Shown: positions 35,319-45,731 of the stretch, piece by piece
Layout: every line of letters begins with the position of its first letter
Numbering within the stretch: position 1 is the first letter of the stretch
Assembly (NCBI RefSeq): GCF_030651755.1
Contig: NZ_JAUSBZ010000045.1
Span: 1-64,000, forward strand
Source of the DNA: Phenylobacterium sp.
GTDB taxonomy: Bacteria; Pseudomonadota; Alphaproteobacteria; Caulobacterales; Caulobacteraceae
DNA length: 64,000 nucleotides
Reading direction: 5' to 3'
The notes under the pieces: generated by a model
Database searches by the model: none
Seen by the model: the letters and a program-made list of their open reading frames with translations, nothing else
What the model was told of the DNA's origin: nothing
Made by a program: the position numbers and the translations under genes

Positions 35319-38156
35319 ATGACCGACACGCTTGAGACCGCCCCCCTGCCGGACCTGCCGCGGACGCCCACTCAGGATGGGCCGCCGGTGCGGCTCTATC
35401 TGGTGGATGGGTCGGGCTATATCTTCCGCGCCTATCACGCCCTGCCGCCGCTGACCCGCAAGAGCGACGGCCTGCCGATCGGGGCGGTGTCGGGCTTCTG
35501 CAACATGCTGTGGAAGCTGCTGGTGGAGATGCGGGCCCAGGCCGATGGCCCGACCCACCTGGCGGTGATCTTCGACCATTCGGAGAAGACGTTCCGCAAC
35601 ACCCTCTATGACCAGTACAAGGCCCACCGGCCGCCGCCGCCGGAGGACCTGATCCCGCAGTTTCCCCTGGTGCGGGAGGCGACGCGGGCCTTTGGCGTGC
35701 CGAGCCTGGAGCTGCCCGGCTATGAGGCCGACGACCTGATCGCGGCCTATGCCTGCAAGGTGCGCGACGCCGGCGGCGAGGTGACCATCATCTCGTCGGA
35801 CAAGGACCTGATGCAGCTGGTCGGCGACCGGGTCTCCATGCTCGACACCATGAAGAACCTGAAGATCGGCCGCGAGCAGGTGATCGAGAAGTTCGGGGTG
35901 CCGCCGGAAAAGGTGGTGGATGTCCAGGCGCTGTGCGGCGATTCCGTCGACAATGTGCCGGGCGCGCCGGGCATCGGCATCAAGACCGCCGCCCAGCTGA
36001 TCAACGAATATGGCGACCTCGATACGCTGTTGGCGAGGGCGGGCGAGATCAAGCAGCCCAAGCGGCGCGAGACCCTGATCAATTTCGCCGACCAGATCCG
36101 CCTGTCGCGCCAGCTGGTGCAGCTGGACTGCGACACCCCCCTGCCCGCCCCCATCGACGACCTGGCGGTGGCCGAGCCGGAGCCCGCCGTGCTGGCGGCT
36201 TTCTTGGAGGAGATGCAGTTCCGCAGTCTGGCCAGGCGGGTGAGCGCGGGCGACGCCGCCCCTAGCCAGCCGGCGCCCGAGCCCCGGGCTGCGCCGGAAG
36301 CGCCACCCATCGACGTCAACGGCTATGAATGCGTGCGCGATGTGGCCACGCTGGAGGCCTGGATCGAGAAGGCCCGGGCCATCGGCGTCGTCGCCTTCGA
36401 CACCGAGACCGATGCGCTGTCCTCGGCCAGCGCCGGCCTGTGCGGCGTGTCCCTGGCCGTCGCGCCCGGTCAGGCCTGCTACATTCCCCTGGCCCATGAG
36501 GAGCTGGACGGCCTGGCGCTGGATGCGCCGTCCGACCTGACCCAGATCCCACTGCCCATCGCCATCGAGCTGCTGAAGCCGATGCTGGAGGACCCGGCGG
36601 TCCTGAAGATCGCCCAGAACGCCAAGTACGACCTGGCCGTCCTGTCGCGCTACGGCGTGCGCGTGGCGCCGGTCGAGGACACCATGCTGATCTCCTATGT
36701 GCTGGAGGCGGGCCTGCATGGGCACGGCATGGACGAGCTGTCGCGCCTGTGGCTGGGCCATGAGCCGATCCCCTTCAAGCAGGTGGCCGGGACCGGCAAG
36801 GGGCAGAAGAGCTTCAAGAAGGTCGCCCTGAAGGAGGCCACCTGTTACGCCGCCGAAGACGCCGACGTGACCCTGCGGCTCTATCAGGTGTTGAAGCCCA
36901 GGCTCGCACCCGCAGGCCTGTCCACCGTCTATGAGACCCTGGAGCGTCCGCTGGCCGCCGTGCTGGCCGACATGGAGGTGGCCGGCATCGCGGTGGACCC
37001 CGAGCACCTGCGCAAGCTGTCCAACGACTTCGCCCTGCGCATGGCCGAGTTCGAGGCCAAGGCCCATGAACTGGCCGGCCGGCCGTTCAACCTGGGCTCG
37101 CCCAAGCAGGTCGGCGAAATCCTGTACCAGGAGATGGGGCTGGCGCCGAAGCGGACCACGGCGTCCGGCGCCTCGTCCACCGACGCCTCGGTGCTGGAGG
37201 AGCTGGCCCTCCAGGGCCACGAACTGCCCCGGGTTCTGCTGGACTGGCGCCAGCTCTCGAAGTTGAAGGGCACCTATACCGACGCGCTTGTGGCGGCCAT
37301 CGCGCCGGACACCAGGCGCGTCCACACCTCGTTCGCGCTCGCGGCCACCACGACCGGGCGGTTGTCGTCGTCTGACCCCAACCTGCAGAACATCCCGATC
37401 CGCACGGAGGAGGGCCGCAAGATCCGCAAGGCCTTCGTGGCCGAGCCGGGCCATCTGCTGATCAGCGCCGATTACAGCCAGATCGAGCTGCGCATTTTGG
37501 CCCATATGGGCGACATTCCGCAGCTTAAACGGGCCTTTTTGGACGGTTTGGACATCCACGCCATGACGGCTTCGGAGATGTTCGGCGTACCCATTGAAGG
37601 CATGCCGGCCGAGACGCGCCGCCGCGCCAAGGCGATCAATTTCGGCATCGTCTATGGCATCTCGGCCTTTGGCCTGGCCAACCAGCTGTCGATCCCGCAG
37701 GACGAGGCGGGGGCCTATATCCGCACCTATTTCGACCGTTTCCCCGGCATTCGCGACTATATGGACGCCGAAAAGGCCAAGGTGCGGAGCCAAGGCTTCG
37801 TCACCACGCTCTTTGGCCGCAAGGTCAACATCCCCGAGGTCGGCGCCAAGGCCGCCGGCATGCGGGCCTTCGCCGACCGCGCCGCCATCAACGCCCCGAT
37901 CCAGGGCACCGCCGCCGACGTGATCCGCCGGGCCATGATCCGCATGCCGGGCGCGCTGGCGGCCGCGGGGCTTTCCACCCGCATGCTGCTGCAGGTGCAC
38001 GACGAACTGGTGTTCGAGGCGCCTGAGGCCGAGGCCGAGGCGGCGATCGCCGTGATCAAGCGGGTGATGGAGACCGCGTCCGAACCGGCCGTGGCCTTCT
38101 CCGTCCCCCTGGTGGTGGAGGCCCGCGCCGCGGCCAACTGGGACGACGCCCACTAG
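35319..38156 (+). CDS. polA: DNA polymerase I
   Basis: LYLVDGSGYIFRAYHALPPLTRKSDGLPIGAVSGFCNMLWKLL...SADYSQIELRILAHMG...QVHDELVFE. Confidence 0.98.
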   Translation: MTDTLETAPLPDLPRTPTQDGPPVRLYLVDGSGYIFRAYHALPPLTRKSDGLPIGAVSGFCNMLWKLLVEMRAQADGPTHLAVIFDHSEKTFRNTLYDQYKAHRPPPPEDLIPQFPLVREATRAFGVPSLELPGYEADDLIAAYACKVRDAGGEVTIISSDKDLMQLVGDRVSMLDTMKNLKIGREQVIEKFGVPPEKVVDVQALCGDSVDNVPGAPGIGIKTAAQLINEYGDLDTLLARAGEIKQPKRRETLINFADQIRLSRQLVQLDCDTPLPAPIDDLAVAEPEPAVLAAFLEEMQFRSLARRVSAGDAAPSQPAPEPRAAPEAPPIDVNGYECVRDVATLEAWIEKARAIGVVAFDTETDALSSASAGLCGVSLAVAPGQACYIPLAHEELDGLALDAPSDLTQIPLPIAIELLKPMLEDPAVLKIAQNAKYDLAVLSRYGVRVAPVEDTMLISYVLEAGLHGHGMDELSRLWLGHEPIPFKQVAGTGKGQKSFKKVALKEATCYAAEDADVTLRLYQVLKPRLAPAGLSTVYETLERPLAAVLADMEVAGIAVDPEHLRKLSNDFALRMAEFEAKAHELAGRPFNLGSPKQVGEILYQEMGLAPKRTTASGASSTDASVLEELALQGHELPRVLLDWRQLSKLKGTYTDALVAAIAPDTRRVHTSFALAATTTGRLSSSDPNLQNIPIRTEEGRKIRKAFVAEPGHLLISADYSQIELRILAHMGDIPQLKRAFLDGLDIHAMTASEMFGVPIEGMPAETRRRAKAINFGIVYGISAFGLANQLSIPQDEAGAYIRTYFDRFPGIRDYMDAEKAKVRSQGFVTTLFGRKVNIPEVGAKAAGMRAFADRAAINAPIQGTAADVIRRAMIRMPGALAAAGLSTRMLLQVHDELVFEAPEAEAEAAIAVIKRVMETASEPAVAFSVPLVVEARAAANWDDAH

Positions 38157-38205
38157 GTTCAGCCCCCCCGGAACCTTGGCTGTCGCGGGCACGTTTGCGC
38201 CCAGC

Positions 38206-39084
38206 ATGGCCACAGCTTCCGAACACGACGCCGAGACCGCCCTCCGCCAGACCCTGCGCTGGCTGGGCGCGGCCCCGCTTGGCGCCCTGGCGCAGCTGGC
38301 CTGCCGCTTCGGCTACGGCGCCCGGGGCTTTGTCTATGTCAGCATCGGGTTCATCGCCTTCCTGGCCGCCATCGGGCGGGTTCCCGCCGCCGAGGGGTCG
38401 CTGGGCGCCCTGCAGGCCTGGGCGGAGTGGCCTCTGGGCCTCGTGCTGCTGGGCGTCACGGGGCTTGGACTCTACGGTTTCGCCGGCTGGCGGCTTCTAC
38501 AGTCGCTGTTCGACGCCGAGCGCCAGGGGACCTCGCCCAAGGCGCTGGCCACCCGCGCGGGCCAGGCGATCAGCGGCCTCGTCTATGGGGCGCTGGGCTT
38601 TTCGGTGTTCAGCGCCCTGGACCTGCTGGAGGACCTCGGCGAGGCCGATGAGGGCCGCTCCGAGCAGGAGGCCGCCGCCCAGGCCCTGACCATGCCCGGC
38701 GGCGAATGGCTGATCGTCGGGGTCGGCGTCTTCATCCTGGCGGCGGGCCTCTCCAACGGGGTCAAGGCGGTCCTCGGCGGTCTCTGCAAGCGGCTGGTCT
38801 GCGAGGGGGCCATAGGCCGCTTGGCCGAACCCCTCGGCCGCCTGGGCTACGGCGCCCGCGCGGTGGCCTTTGGGGTCATGGGGGTGATGCTGGTCCAGGC
38901 GGGACTGCACGCCAACGCCGCCGAGGCCGCGGGCCTGGCCGAGGCCCTGCAGGCCCTCAAGAACGGTCCCATGGGGAACGGCCTGCTGACCTTGGTGGCC
39001 CTGGGCCTGCTGGCCTTCGGCGCCTTCGCCCTGGTGGAGGCCCGCTATCGTCAGATCCCCGCCGGCGAGGTCCTGGACGACTAG
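38206..39084 (+). CDS. DUF1206 family membrane protein
   Basis: Three repeated RFGYGARGFVYVSIGFIAF-like modules with TM helices. Confidence 0.8.
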   Translation: MATASEHDAETALRQTLRWLGAAPLGALAQLACRFGYGARGFVYVSIGFIAFLAAIGRVPAAEGSLGALQAWAEWPLGLVLLGVTGLGLYGFAGWRLLQSLFDAERQGTSPKALATRAGQAISGLVYGALGFSVFSALDLLEDLGEADEGRSEQEAAAQALTMPGGEWLIVGVGVFILAAGLSNGVKAVLGGLCKRLVCEGAIGRLAEPLGRLGYGARAVAFGVMGVMLVQAGLHANAAEAAGLAEALQALKNGPMGNGLLTLVALGLLAFGAFALVEARYRQIPAGEVLDD

Positions 39085-39096
39085 ACCCCAGAGTGA

Positions 39097-39143
39097 GAGC
39101 GCGTTTCGCTCCGATAACCGGTTCCCACTTATCGGAACGCGCC
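39097..39143. repeat. Intergenic palindromic element, copy 2
   Basis: GAGCGCGTTTCGCTCCGATAACCGGTTCCCACTTATCGGAACGCGCC. Confidence 0.88.
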
Positions 39144-39923
39144 CTAGGCCGCGGCCCGGCCCACCCGAGCCTGGATGAACTTGTGACCCCCGTCGTCCAG
39201 CCGGGCGGCGGTCAGCACGCCGGTGGCGTAGGCGCCAGTGTCCAGGCCCAGCCGGTGCGGGGTCACCTGCGGCTCCTCCATGGGAGTGTGCCCGTGGACG
39301 ATCACCTTGCCGAAGGGGCCTGAGGCCTGGAGAAACTCCCCGCGAATCCACAACAGGTCCCGTTCGGTCTGGTGGGCCAGGGGCACGCCCGGCCGCACGC
39401 CCGCATGGACGAAGGCGTAGTCGCCGACCTCGGTGATCAGGTCGAGGGCGTCATAGAAGGTCCGGTGGGCGCCCGGCAGGGCCTCGCCGAAGGCCGCCCG
39501 GGCCACCGCCCAGGCCTCCGGATCGGTGCGGGTGGCCGGGGGCTGGACCCCATAGGAGGCCAGGGTGGCGTTGCCCCCGTGCTCGGCCCAGGTCGACCCG
39601 AAGGCCGGCTCGTCGAGGAAGCGCAGCAAGGCCTCCTCGTGATTGCCCTTCAGGGTCCGGACCTCGAAGGCGGGTTCGCTCCGCAGGGCCAGGATCGTCT
39701 CCACCACCTGACAGGAGCCCGGCCCCCGGTCCACATAGTCCCCGAGGAAGACCAGGAGCGGCTGGGCGTCCGGCGGTTCGGCGCTCACATCGGTGGCGAT
39801 CTCACGCAGCAGAGCGACCAGCAGGTCATGGCGGCCATGGATGTCGCCCACCGCATAGACCCGGCGCCCGCCGGTGGAGGGCGGGGCCTTGGGCGTCTTC
39901 TTGCCAAACAGGCTTTTGAACAA
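39144..39923 (-). CDS. Metallophosphoesterase / serine-threonine protein phosphatase family (probable TTG start)
   Basis: FKSLFGKKTPKAPPSTGGRRVYAVGDIHGRHDLLVALLREI...LVFLGDYVDRGPGS...LKGNHEEALLRFL. Confidence 0.9.
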   Translation of the reverse strand: MFKSLFGKKTPKAPPSTGGRRVYAVGDIHGRHDLLVALLREIATDVSAEPPDAQPLLVFLGDYVDRGPGSCQVVETILALRSEPAFEVRTLKGNHEEALLRFLDEPAFGSTWAEHGGNATLASYGVQPPATRTDPEAWAVARAAFGEALPGAHRTFYDALDLITEVGDYAFVHAGVRPGVPLAHQTERDLLWIRGEFLQASGPFGKVIVHGHTPMEEPQVTPHRLGLDTGAYATGVLTAARLDDGGHKFIQARVGRAAA

Positions 39924-39993
39924 CGGGGGATCCTGGTCTCTCTGCGCGCCCTCACATTGTGGCGGGGCGGGGCCGCTCAATGCAAGGTCGGGC

Positions 39994-41745
39994 CTAGGTG
40001 TAGAACAGCGAGATCATTCCCGACGACACGAGAACCACCAGGACGGTCAGGGCGGCGCCCACCCGGGCATAGTCCCGGAACATGTAGCCCCCCGGAGCCA
40101 TGACCAGCAGATTGTTCTGGTGGCCGATGGGCGTCAGGAAGTCCGAGGACGCCGCGATCAGCACCGCCAGCAGCAGGGCGTCCGGCGGGAAGTTCAGCTG
40201 GATGGCCATGCCGATGGCCACCGGCCCCATGATCACGGCGGTGGCGACATTGTTCAGGAACAGGGACAGCACAATGGTCGCCACCGAAACCGCCACAGCC
40301 GCGGCGAACAGGGGCGCGCCCCCCAGGCCGGTTCCCAGCCAGTCGGCGACAATGGCGGCCGCGCCGCTGGTCTGGAAGCTCTGGCCCACCGGGATCATGG
40401 CGGCCAGCAGCACGATGGCCGGCCAGTCGATGGACGAATAGATCTCGCCCGAGGGCAGGAAGCGCAGGGCCGCCAGGCCGGCGGCGGCGGCGGCGAAGGT
40501 CAACGCCGTGGGCAGGCCGAAGGCGACGGCGGCGATGACGGCGGCGGCGTAGATGCCGAGCGCCAGGGCCGCCCGGCGGGGCTGCACCACCACGGCGGAC
40601 TTGCGGTCCAGCTCCAGCAGGCGGCCATAACGGAGATAGGCCTCCAGCCGCTCAGCCGGGCCATGCAGCACCAGCTGGTCGCCGGCGCGGATCTCCATGG
40701 CCCCCAGGGAGCCCTCGGCGCCGGCGGCGCGGGGACCGGCGGCCACCACCTTCAGCTCCTGGTCGGTTTCGGCCGAGATGATGTCGTAGGGCCGGCGGAT
40801 CAGGGGCGAGCCGTGGGCCACAGCCACCCGGGAGGTCACTGCGTCGGCGGCTGTCGAACGCTCTACGGCGAGCTTGGCCCCCACCTTGTTGGCCAGCTCC
40901 CAGGGGTCCAGGGCGGTGACCACCAGGACCCGGTCGTTGGGGGACAGCCGGTCAAGCTTGTCCAGCTTGATGCGGCGATGACGGCGGACGACCGCCAGAA
41001 CATGCGCGCCGGCCGCCTTGATCTCGGCGAACAGGGCCTCATGGTCCAGGTCGGCGGTGGTTCCGTCCTCGTCAGCCGCCGGCCGGGGCGGGATCAGCTC
41101 GAACACATTGCGGCCCCCGCTGGCGGCCTCTTCCCCCGTCCGTCGGGGGGTCAGCCGCCAGCCGATCAGGCAGAGATAGAGCAGGCCGACACCGGCCACC
41201 GTCACCCCCAGGGGGGACATGGCGAAGAAGCCGAAGGGCTCCCCCAACTCCTCCCGACGGATGGAGGACAGGATCAGATTGGCCGGCGTGCCGATCAGTG
41301 TGGTCATGCCCCCCAGGATGGTGGCGAAGGCCAAGGGCATGAGGCCGGCGGCGGCTGGCAGGCGGGCCGCGCGACAGACGCTGGCCACCACCGGCATGGT
41401 GATCGCCAGGGCGGCGATATTGTTCATGAAGGCCGACAGCACGGCCGCGGCCAGCAGCAGGATGCTGAGCTGCAGGGGAAAGGGCATGCGCAGGGCCGCA
41501 AGCTTGGAGGTGGCTGCGGCCGCCACCCCGGTCAGCTCGATGGCCCGGCCAATGATCAGCACCGCGGCGACCACCACCACGGCAGGGTCCGACAGGCCCT
41601 GGAGAGCCTGGTCAGGGGTGGTGAGCCCCAGGATCAGACAGGCGCCAAGGGCGCAGACCGCGACAAGATCGTGGCGCACCTTGTCCCAGGCGAACAGGGT
41701 CAGGGCGAAGACGAGGACCAGACCGGCCAGAAGCGCGTCGCTCAT
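39994..41745 (-). CDS. SLC13/DASS-family permease with TrkA-C (RCK_C) domains
   Basis: MSDALLAGLVLVFALTLFAWDKVRHDLVAVCALGACLILGLTTPDQALQGLSDPAVV...FMNNIAALAITMPV. Confidence 0.88.
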   Translation of the reverse strand: MSDALLAGLVLVFALTLFAWDKVRHDLVAVCALGACLILGLTTPDQALQGLSDPAVVVVAAVLIIGRAIELTGVAAAATSKLAALRMPFPLQLSILLLAAAVLSAFMNNIAALAITMPVVASVCRAARLPAAAGLMPLAFATILGGMTTLIGTPANLILSSIRREELGEPFGFFAMSPLGVTVAGVGLLYLCLIGWRLTPRRTGEEAASGGRNVFELIPPRPAADEDGTTADLDHEALFAEIKAAGAHVLAVVRRHRRIKLDKLDRLSPNDRVLVVTALDPWELANKVGAKLAVERSTAADAVTSRVAVAHGSPLIRRPYDIISAETDQELKVVAAGPRAAGAEGSLGAMEIRAGDQLVLHGPAERLEAYLRYGRLLELDRKSAVVVQPRRAALALGIYAAAVIAAVAFGLPTALTFAAAAAGLAALRFLPSGEIYSSIDWPAIVLLAAMIPVGQSFQTSGAAAIVADWLGTGLGGAPLFAAAVAVSVATIVLSLFLNNVATAVIMGPVAIGMAIQLNFPPDALLLAVLIAASSDFLTPIGHQNNLLVMAPGGYMFRDYARVGAALTVLVVLVSSGMISLFYT

Positions 41746-43379
41746 GGGGCGACCTCGTCCAGGCCTGCGTCGGTGTCCCGGGCGGTGGGCAAGCCCAGGG
41801 GCCGCACAGCCGCAAACCACAGGACCGACGGGTCCTGGGGCGAGACGGCTGGGGTCTCGCTTCTGATTTCGATGTCGCGCACGCCCAGGGCCTCCAGCCG
41901 ATCGGCCACGGCTTGCGCTCGGGCCTCGGCCACACGGACGTCCCGGGGCCTAGGCCCCCGAGGTCCGGGGCTGGCCGACCCAACGACTTCGGCCCCCGAA
42001 ACGTTCCACCGCGTGAACGCCCAGGCGATCAGCGCCACCCGGCGCTCGGCGCCGGCGTCCAGGGTGCTACGCCCCTCGCCGAAGGCGATCACCGGCAGTT
42101 CAAGGAAGGGCGGGGTCAGTTCGAGCTCCACCTCCGGCAGGAAACGCTGCGCCGCCGCTTCCAGCGCGGCGTAGTCGTCCAGGGTGGCCGGGCGGTTCAG
42201 CCGGACAGCCGCCTGCAGCCGCCCCGCCGCCATCGCCTGCGTCGCCTCCACCGTTCCGACCCCGGTGAGCATGTCCCGCAGCTTTTGCTCGGGGGTCGTA
42301 CGCAGGGTGCGTGAGGTGGCCAGGGCGCGATTGGCCAGGGCGCCCCCGCTGGGGTCGGCCCGGGGGAGTCCGTCGGCGGTGAGGATCTGTTCGATCTGGA
42401 CCTCCGGCTGGCCGCCCAGGGCCTGGGCCACCCGCCGTTCGGCCTGGGCCTGAAAACGGCCGGTGACCACCACCGCGCGGACCTGATCGACCCCGCCGCG
42501 GCCCGCACGGACCTGCAGGTCGGTAATGTGCTGATCGCCGCCCTCGAAGACTCCCTGGATGGCGCTTCGCACCCGGGCGGTCTCCCGGGCTTCGACGACG
42601 ATGTCCCGGAGCGAGACCGCCAGGGGCAGGGACAAGAGCAGCAGGGTCGCCACCAGGGCCAGTTCCTCCCACCGCCGCCGCCGTCGCACGATGGGCTGGA
42701 AGCCATAGCGACGGGCGACGGCGAACACCGCCCCCAGTATGGCCACCACATTGGTCAGGAACAGCAGGAAGGCGCCGCCGGCCATGTTCCAGGCGCCGGT
42801 GGCCAGGCCATAGCCCACCACCGCCAGGGGCGGCATCAGGGCGGTGGCGATGGCCACGCCGGCCACCACACCGGGGCGCTTGGTGATCAGCACATAGGCG
42901 CCGACAAAGCCCGAGAGTATGGCCACCACCAGGTCCAGCAGGGTCGGCCGCGTCCGGGCGAGAATTTCCGGCGTCACGTCCTTCAGGGGCGAGGCCCAGA
43001 CGATCAGGGCCGAGGCGGCCACAGAGACCGCCGCGCCCAAGGCCAGGGCCACGGCCGCCCGTTCGAAGGCCCGGGCGTCGAGCCTGGCGACCCCCATGCC
43101 CATGCCCATGATCGGTCCCATCAGCGGCGAAATGAGCATCGCGCCGATGACCACGGCGGCGGAGGATTGCAGCAGGCCCAGGGCCGCGATGCCGCAGGAA
43201 CAGAACAGCAGGGCGAAATAGCCGGGGGAAATCCGGGCCCCCTCGGCGATCTCCGCCTCGATCTGCAGGCGATCAGCGTCGGTATGCGGAGCCGCGCCAT
43301 GGGTGAGGCCACGACGCAGCTGGGCCAGCGCCAGACGGAAACGGGCGCGCAGGCGCAGGGAGGCGGGAGCCGACAGCAT
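41742..43379 (-). CDS. DUF389 family membrane protein with C-terminal OmpA-like domain
   Basis: SPLMGPIMGMGMGVARLDARAFERAAVALALGAAVSVAASALIVWASPLKDVTPEILARTRPTLLDLVVAILSG (DUF389) plus GRSTLDAGAERRVALIAWAFTRWNVSGAEVVGSASP...AEARAQAVADRLEALGV. Confidence 0.82.
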   Translation of the reverse strand: MLSAPASLRLRARFRLALAQLRRGLTHGAAPHTDADRLQIEAEIAEGARISPGYFALLFCSCGIAALGLLQSSAAVVIGAMLISPLMGPIMGMGMGVARLDARAFERAAVALALGAAVSVAASALIVWASPLKDVTPEILARTRPTLLDLVVAILSGFVGAYVLITKRPGVVAGVAIATALMPPLAVVGYGLATGAWNMAGGAFLLFLTNVVAILGAVFAVARRYGFQPIVRRRRRWEELALVATLLLLSLPLAVSLRDIVVEARETARVRSAIQGVFEGGDQHITDLQVRAGRGGVDQVRAVVVTGRFQAQAERRVAQALGGQPEVQIEQILTADGLPRADPSGGALANRALATSRTLRTTPEQKLRDMLTGVGTVEATQAMAAGRLQAAVRLNRPATLDDYAALEAAAQRFLPEVELELTPPFLELPVIAFGEGRSTLDAGAERRVALIAWAFTRWNVSGAEVVGSASPGPRGPRPRDVRVAEARAQAVADRLEALGVRDIEIRSETPAVSPQDPSVLWFAAVRPLGLPTARDTDAGLDEVAP

Positions 43380-43445
43380 CTCCCCCCTTAGCCGATCATG
43401 GCTGCGCCTGTCTCCTCAAGGCCGGAGCCTCCGGCCCGCAAGGAC

Positions 43446-45047
43446 TCAGGCCGCCCGGCGGGGCGCCGAGGTGGCCGCCGGGCGACCGATTTCGAAGCGG
43501 GCGACACTGTCGGTGAGGAGGCGGGCCTCGCTGGCCAGGGCGTGGCTGGCGGCGGTGGTCTCTTCGACCATGGCCGCGTTCTGCTGGGTCACCCGGTCCA
43601 TCTCGTTCACGGCGGTGTTGACCTCGTGCAGACCGGTGGCCTGCTCCTGGGCGCCCGCGGCGATCTCGCGGACCAGACCATCGATCTCGGCCACCTGGAC
43701 GACGATCCGCTGCAGAGCCTCCCCGGTCTGGCCCACCAGGCCGACGCCCTGGGCCACCTGCTGTGACGAAGCGCTGATCAGGGACTTGATCTCCTTGGCG
43801 GCGTCCGCCGAGCGCTGGGCGAGCGCCCGCACTTCAGAGGCGACGACGGCGAAGCCACGGCCGGCGTCGCCGGCGCGGGCGGCTTCGACGCCGGCGTTCA
43901 AGGCCAGCAGATTGGTCTGGAAGGCGATCTCGTCGATGACGCCGATGATCTGGGTGATCTGATCCGACGACTTCTCGATCTCGCTCATGGCCTGGACGGC
44001 GTCGCCGACCACCTGGCCGGCCTTCTGGGCGTCCTGCCGGGAGCGGGCGACCACCTCGGCGGCCTCCTTAGCGCCCTCGGCGGACTTGCGCACCGTGGCG
44101 GTGACCTCGTCGAGGGCGGCGGCGGTTTCTTCCAGCCCCGCGGCCTGCTGTTCGGTGCGCCGCGAGAGGTTGTCTGCGGCCTGGCTGATCTCGCCGGCCC
44201 CGCCGTGCATATTGGCGGCCGCCTGGGCGATGACGCCCAGCGCGTCCTGCAGCCGTTCGGCGGCGCTGTTGAAGTCACGGCGAAGGGCTTCGTACTGGGG
44301 CGTGAAGGCCTGACCGATGCGATAGGTGAGGACGCCCTGGGCGAGCTTGTCCAGGCCCGTCGCCAGGCCTTCCACCACCGCTTTGCGCTCATCCTCCACC
44401 GCCCGCTGCAGGTCCAGGCGCTCCTGGGCGGCGACCTGCTCGGCGGCGCGGGACTCTTCCACCGCCAGGGTCGCGCCCTCGGCGGTCTGACGGGCGGCCT
44501 CGGCCTCGGCCACGGCGGTGGTGGAGGTGGCGAACATCTGCAGGATGCGCAGAACCGCCCACACCAGCACGGCGGCCTCGACCACCAGGATCACCGCGTG
44601 GACCAGGACCCGGCCGATATCGCCGCCGCCGGGGAAGACGGCGGCCGGCAGGACAAGGCTGAGCACCAGGTGATGGACCGCTACGGTTCCGGCGCCGGCC
44701 ACGATGGCCCGCCAGTCGCAGAAGACGATCAGGGTCGCCAGGGCGGCGAAATAGGCCATGTGCATGTCCACCTGCCAAGGGGCGCCGGCGAAGGCCGCCA
44801 CCAGCAGGGACACCGCCCCCATCAGGGCCACGCCCACGGTCAGCCGGGCCGCAGCGCCGCCCGCCCGCGACATGACCAGCGAGGCGCAGGCCAGCCCGGC
44901 GGCGGCCAGGCTGAGCCCGATCCAGGGGCCGCCATTGAGAAAGGCCGCCAGCCCCACCAGGGGGATGAACAGGCAGATCAGGGCGTTGAGCACCTTCAGG
45001 CCGAAGGCCCGCTGATCTTCGAGGGTGAGCGCGCGGGATTGGGTCAT
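43446..45047 (-). CDS. Methyl-accepting chemotaxis protein
   Basis: EIAFQTNLLALNAGVEAARAGDAGRGFAVVASEVRALAQRSADAAKEIKSLI signalling tip. Confidence 0.96.
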   Translation of the reverse strand: MTQSRALTLEDQRAFGLKVLNALICLFIPLVGLAAFLNGGPWIGLSLAAAGLACASLVMSRAGGAAARLTVGVALMGAVSLLVAAFAGAPWQVDMHMAYFAALATLIVFCDWRAIVAGAGTVAVHHLVLSLVLPAAVFPGGGDIGRVLVHAVILVVEAAVLVWAVLRILQMFATSTTAVAEAEAARQTAEGATLAVEESRAAEQVAAQERLDLQRAVEDERKAVVEGLATGLDKLAQGVLTYRIGQAFTPQYEALRRDFNSAAERLQDALGVIAQAAANMHGGAGEISQAADNLSRRTEQQAAGLEETAAALDEVTATVRKSAEGAKEAAEVVARSRQDAQKAGQVVGDAVQAMSEIEKSSDQITQIIGVIDEIAFQTNLLALNAGVEAARAGDAGRGFAVVASEVRALAQRSADAAKEIKSLISASSQQVAQGVGLVGQTGEALQRIVVQVAEIDGLVREIAAGAQEQATGLHEVNTAVNEMDRVTQQNAAMVEETTAASHALASEARLLTDSVARFEIGRPAATSAPRRAA

Positions 45048-45108
45048 GCGGCGGTGTCTCTGGCGGACGACGGCGGGGTCGCCGGGAAAGGGGGATGGAC
45101 GGACATGG

Positions 45109-45423
45109 TCAGGGGACCGTCGCGCACGGACCGGCCAGGCCCGGATCGACCACCAGCCACGCGCCCTGGGCGCGCAGGGCCGAGGTCAGGCTTGGAGAGG
45201 CGCCGCCAGCCGGGGCGCGCTCGGTCAGGATGATGATGAAGGGTTGAGCGCCGACGCCGGTGACCTCACCGGCCCGGTCAGCGGCCGCGAGCGCCCGGGG
45301 GGCCGCCCACCAGGGGGGGAAGACGGCCGCGGCCGCATTGGCCTGACGCGGGGCGGCGCCGAGCACCAGGGCCGCGATCAGGCTCACAATGCATAGGCCG
45401 GCGGCCGGCAACCACGTCGCCAC
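45109..45423 (-). CDS. Hypothetical secreted protein
   Basis: N-terminal signal-like segment; no recognised family. Confidence 0.4.
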   Translation of the reverse strand: MATWLPAAGLCIVSLIAALVLGAAPRQANAAAAVFPPWWAAPRALAAADRAGEVTGVGAQPFIIILTERAPAGGASPSLTSALRAQGAWLVVDPGLAGPCATVP

Positions 45424-45631
45424 GGATCAACTCCCCATTTTGGGGACCAGATGTAGCAAGCACAGGGTTAAGCAGAGCTTAGCACGCCTCGGTGGCGCCA
45501 AGTTGTCGCAGGGACTCGACCTGGGCCTGTTGTCGGGGGATACGTATCCACGAGGCGTCTAGTGGAGCGGGGAGTCGTCGCCAGGCGGAACAACCGGCGC
45601 CCGCGACGACTCAAGCGATCCGCATGGGACC

Positions 45632-45700
45632 TTAAAACACAAAGGCGAGAACAGCGCCGACGACAACGACGAGGCCGACAATATAGATGATCGAGTTCAT
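45632..45700 (-). CDS. Tiny (22 aa) single-TM peptide
   Basis: MNSIIYIVGLVVVVGAVLAFVF*; GGAGAG Shine-Dalgarno just upstream; sigma-EcfG-like promoter at 45732-45756. Confidence 0.6.
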   Translation of the reverse strand: MNSIIYIVGLVVVVGAVLAFVF

Positions 45701-45731
45701 GACATCTCTCCAAGATTGCGTCTGCTGGGAG

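Noticed and set aside
35172-38213. 1013-aa minus-strand ORF opposite polA
   Set aside because: Antisense artefact of high-GC codon bias; the plus strand encodes clear DNA polymerase I and the antisense translation is low-complexity G/H/Q/R-rich
39874-42174. 766-aa plus-strand ORF opposite the SLC13 permease
   Set aside because: Antisense shadow; low-complexity GHQRD composition
45468-45713. 81-aa minus-strand ORF (MERCHELDHLYCRPRRCRRR...)
   Set aside because: Arg-rich out-of-frame translation; the same stretch encodes a better 22-aa TM peptide with SD and sigma-EcfG promoter
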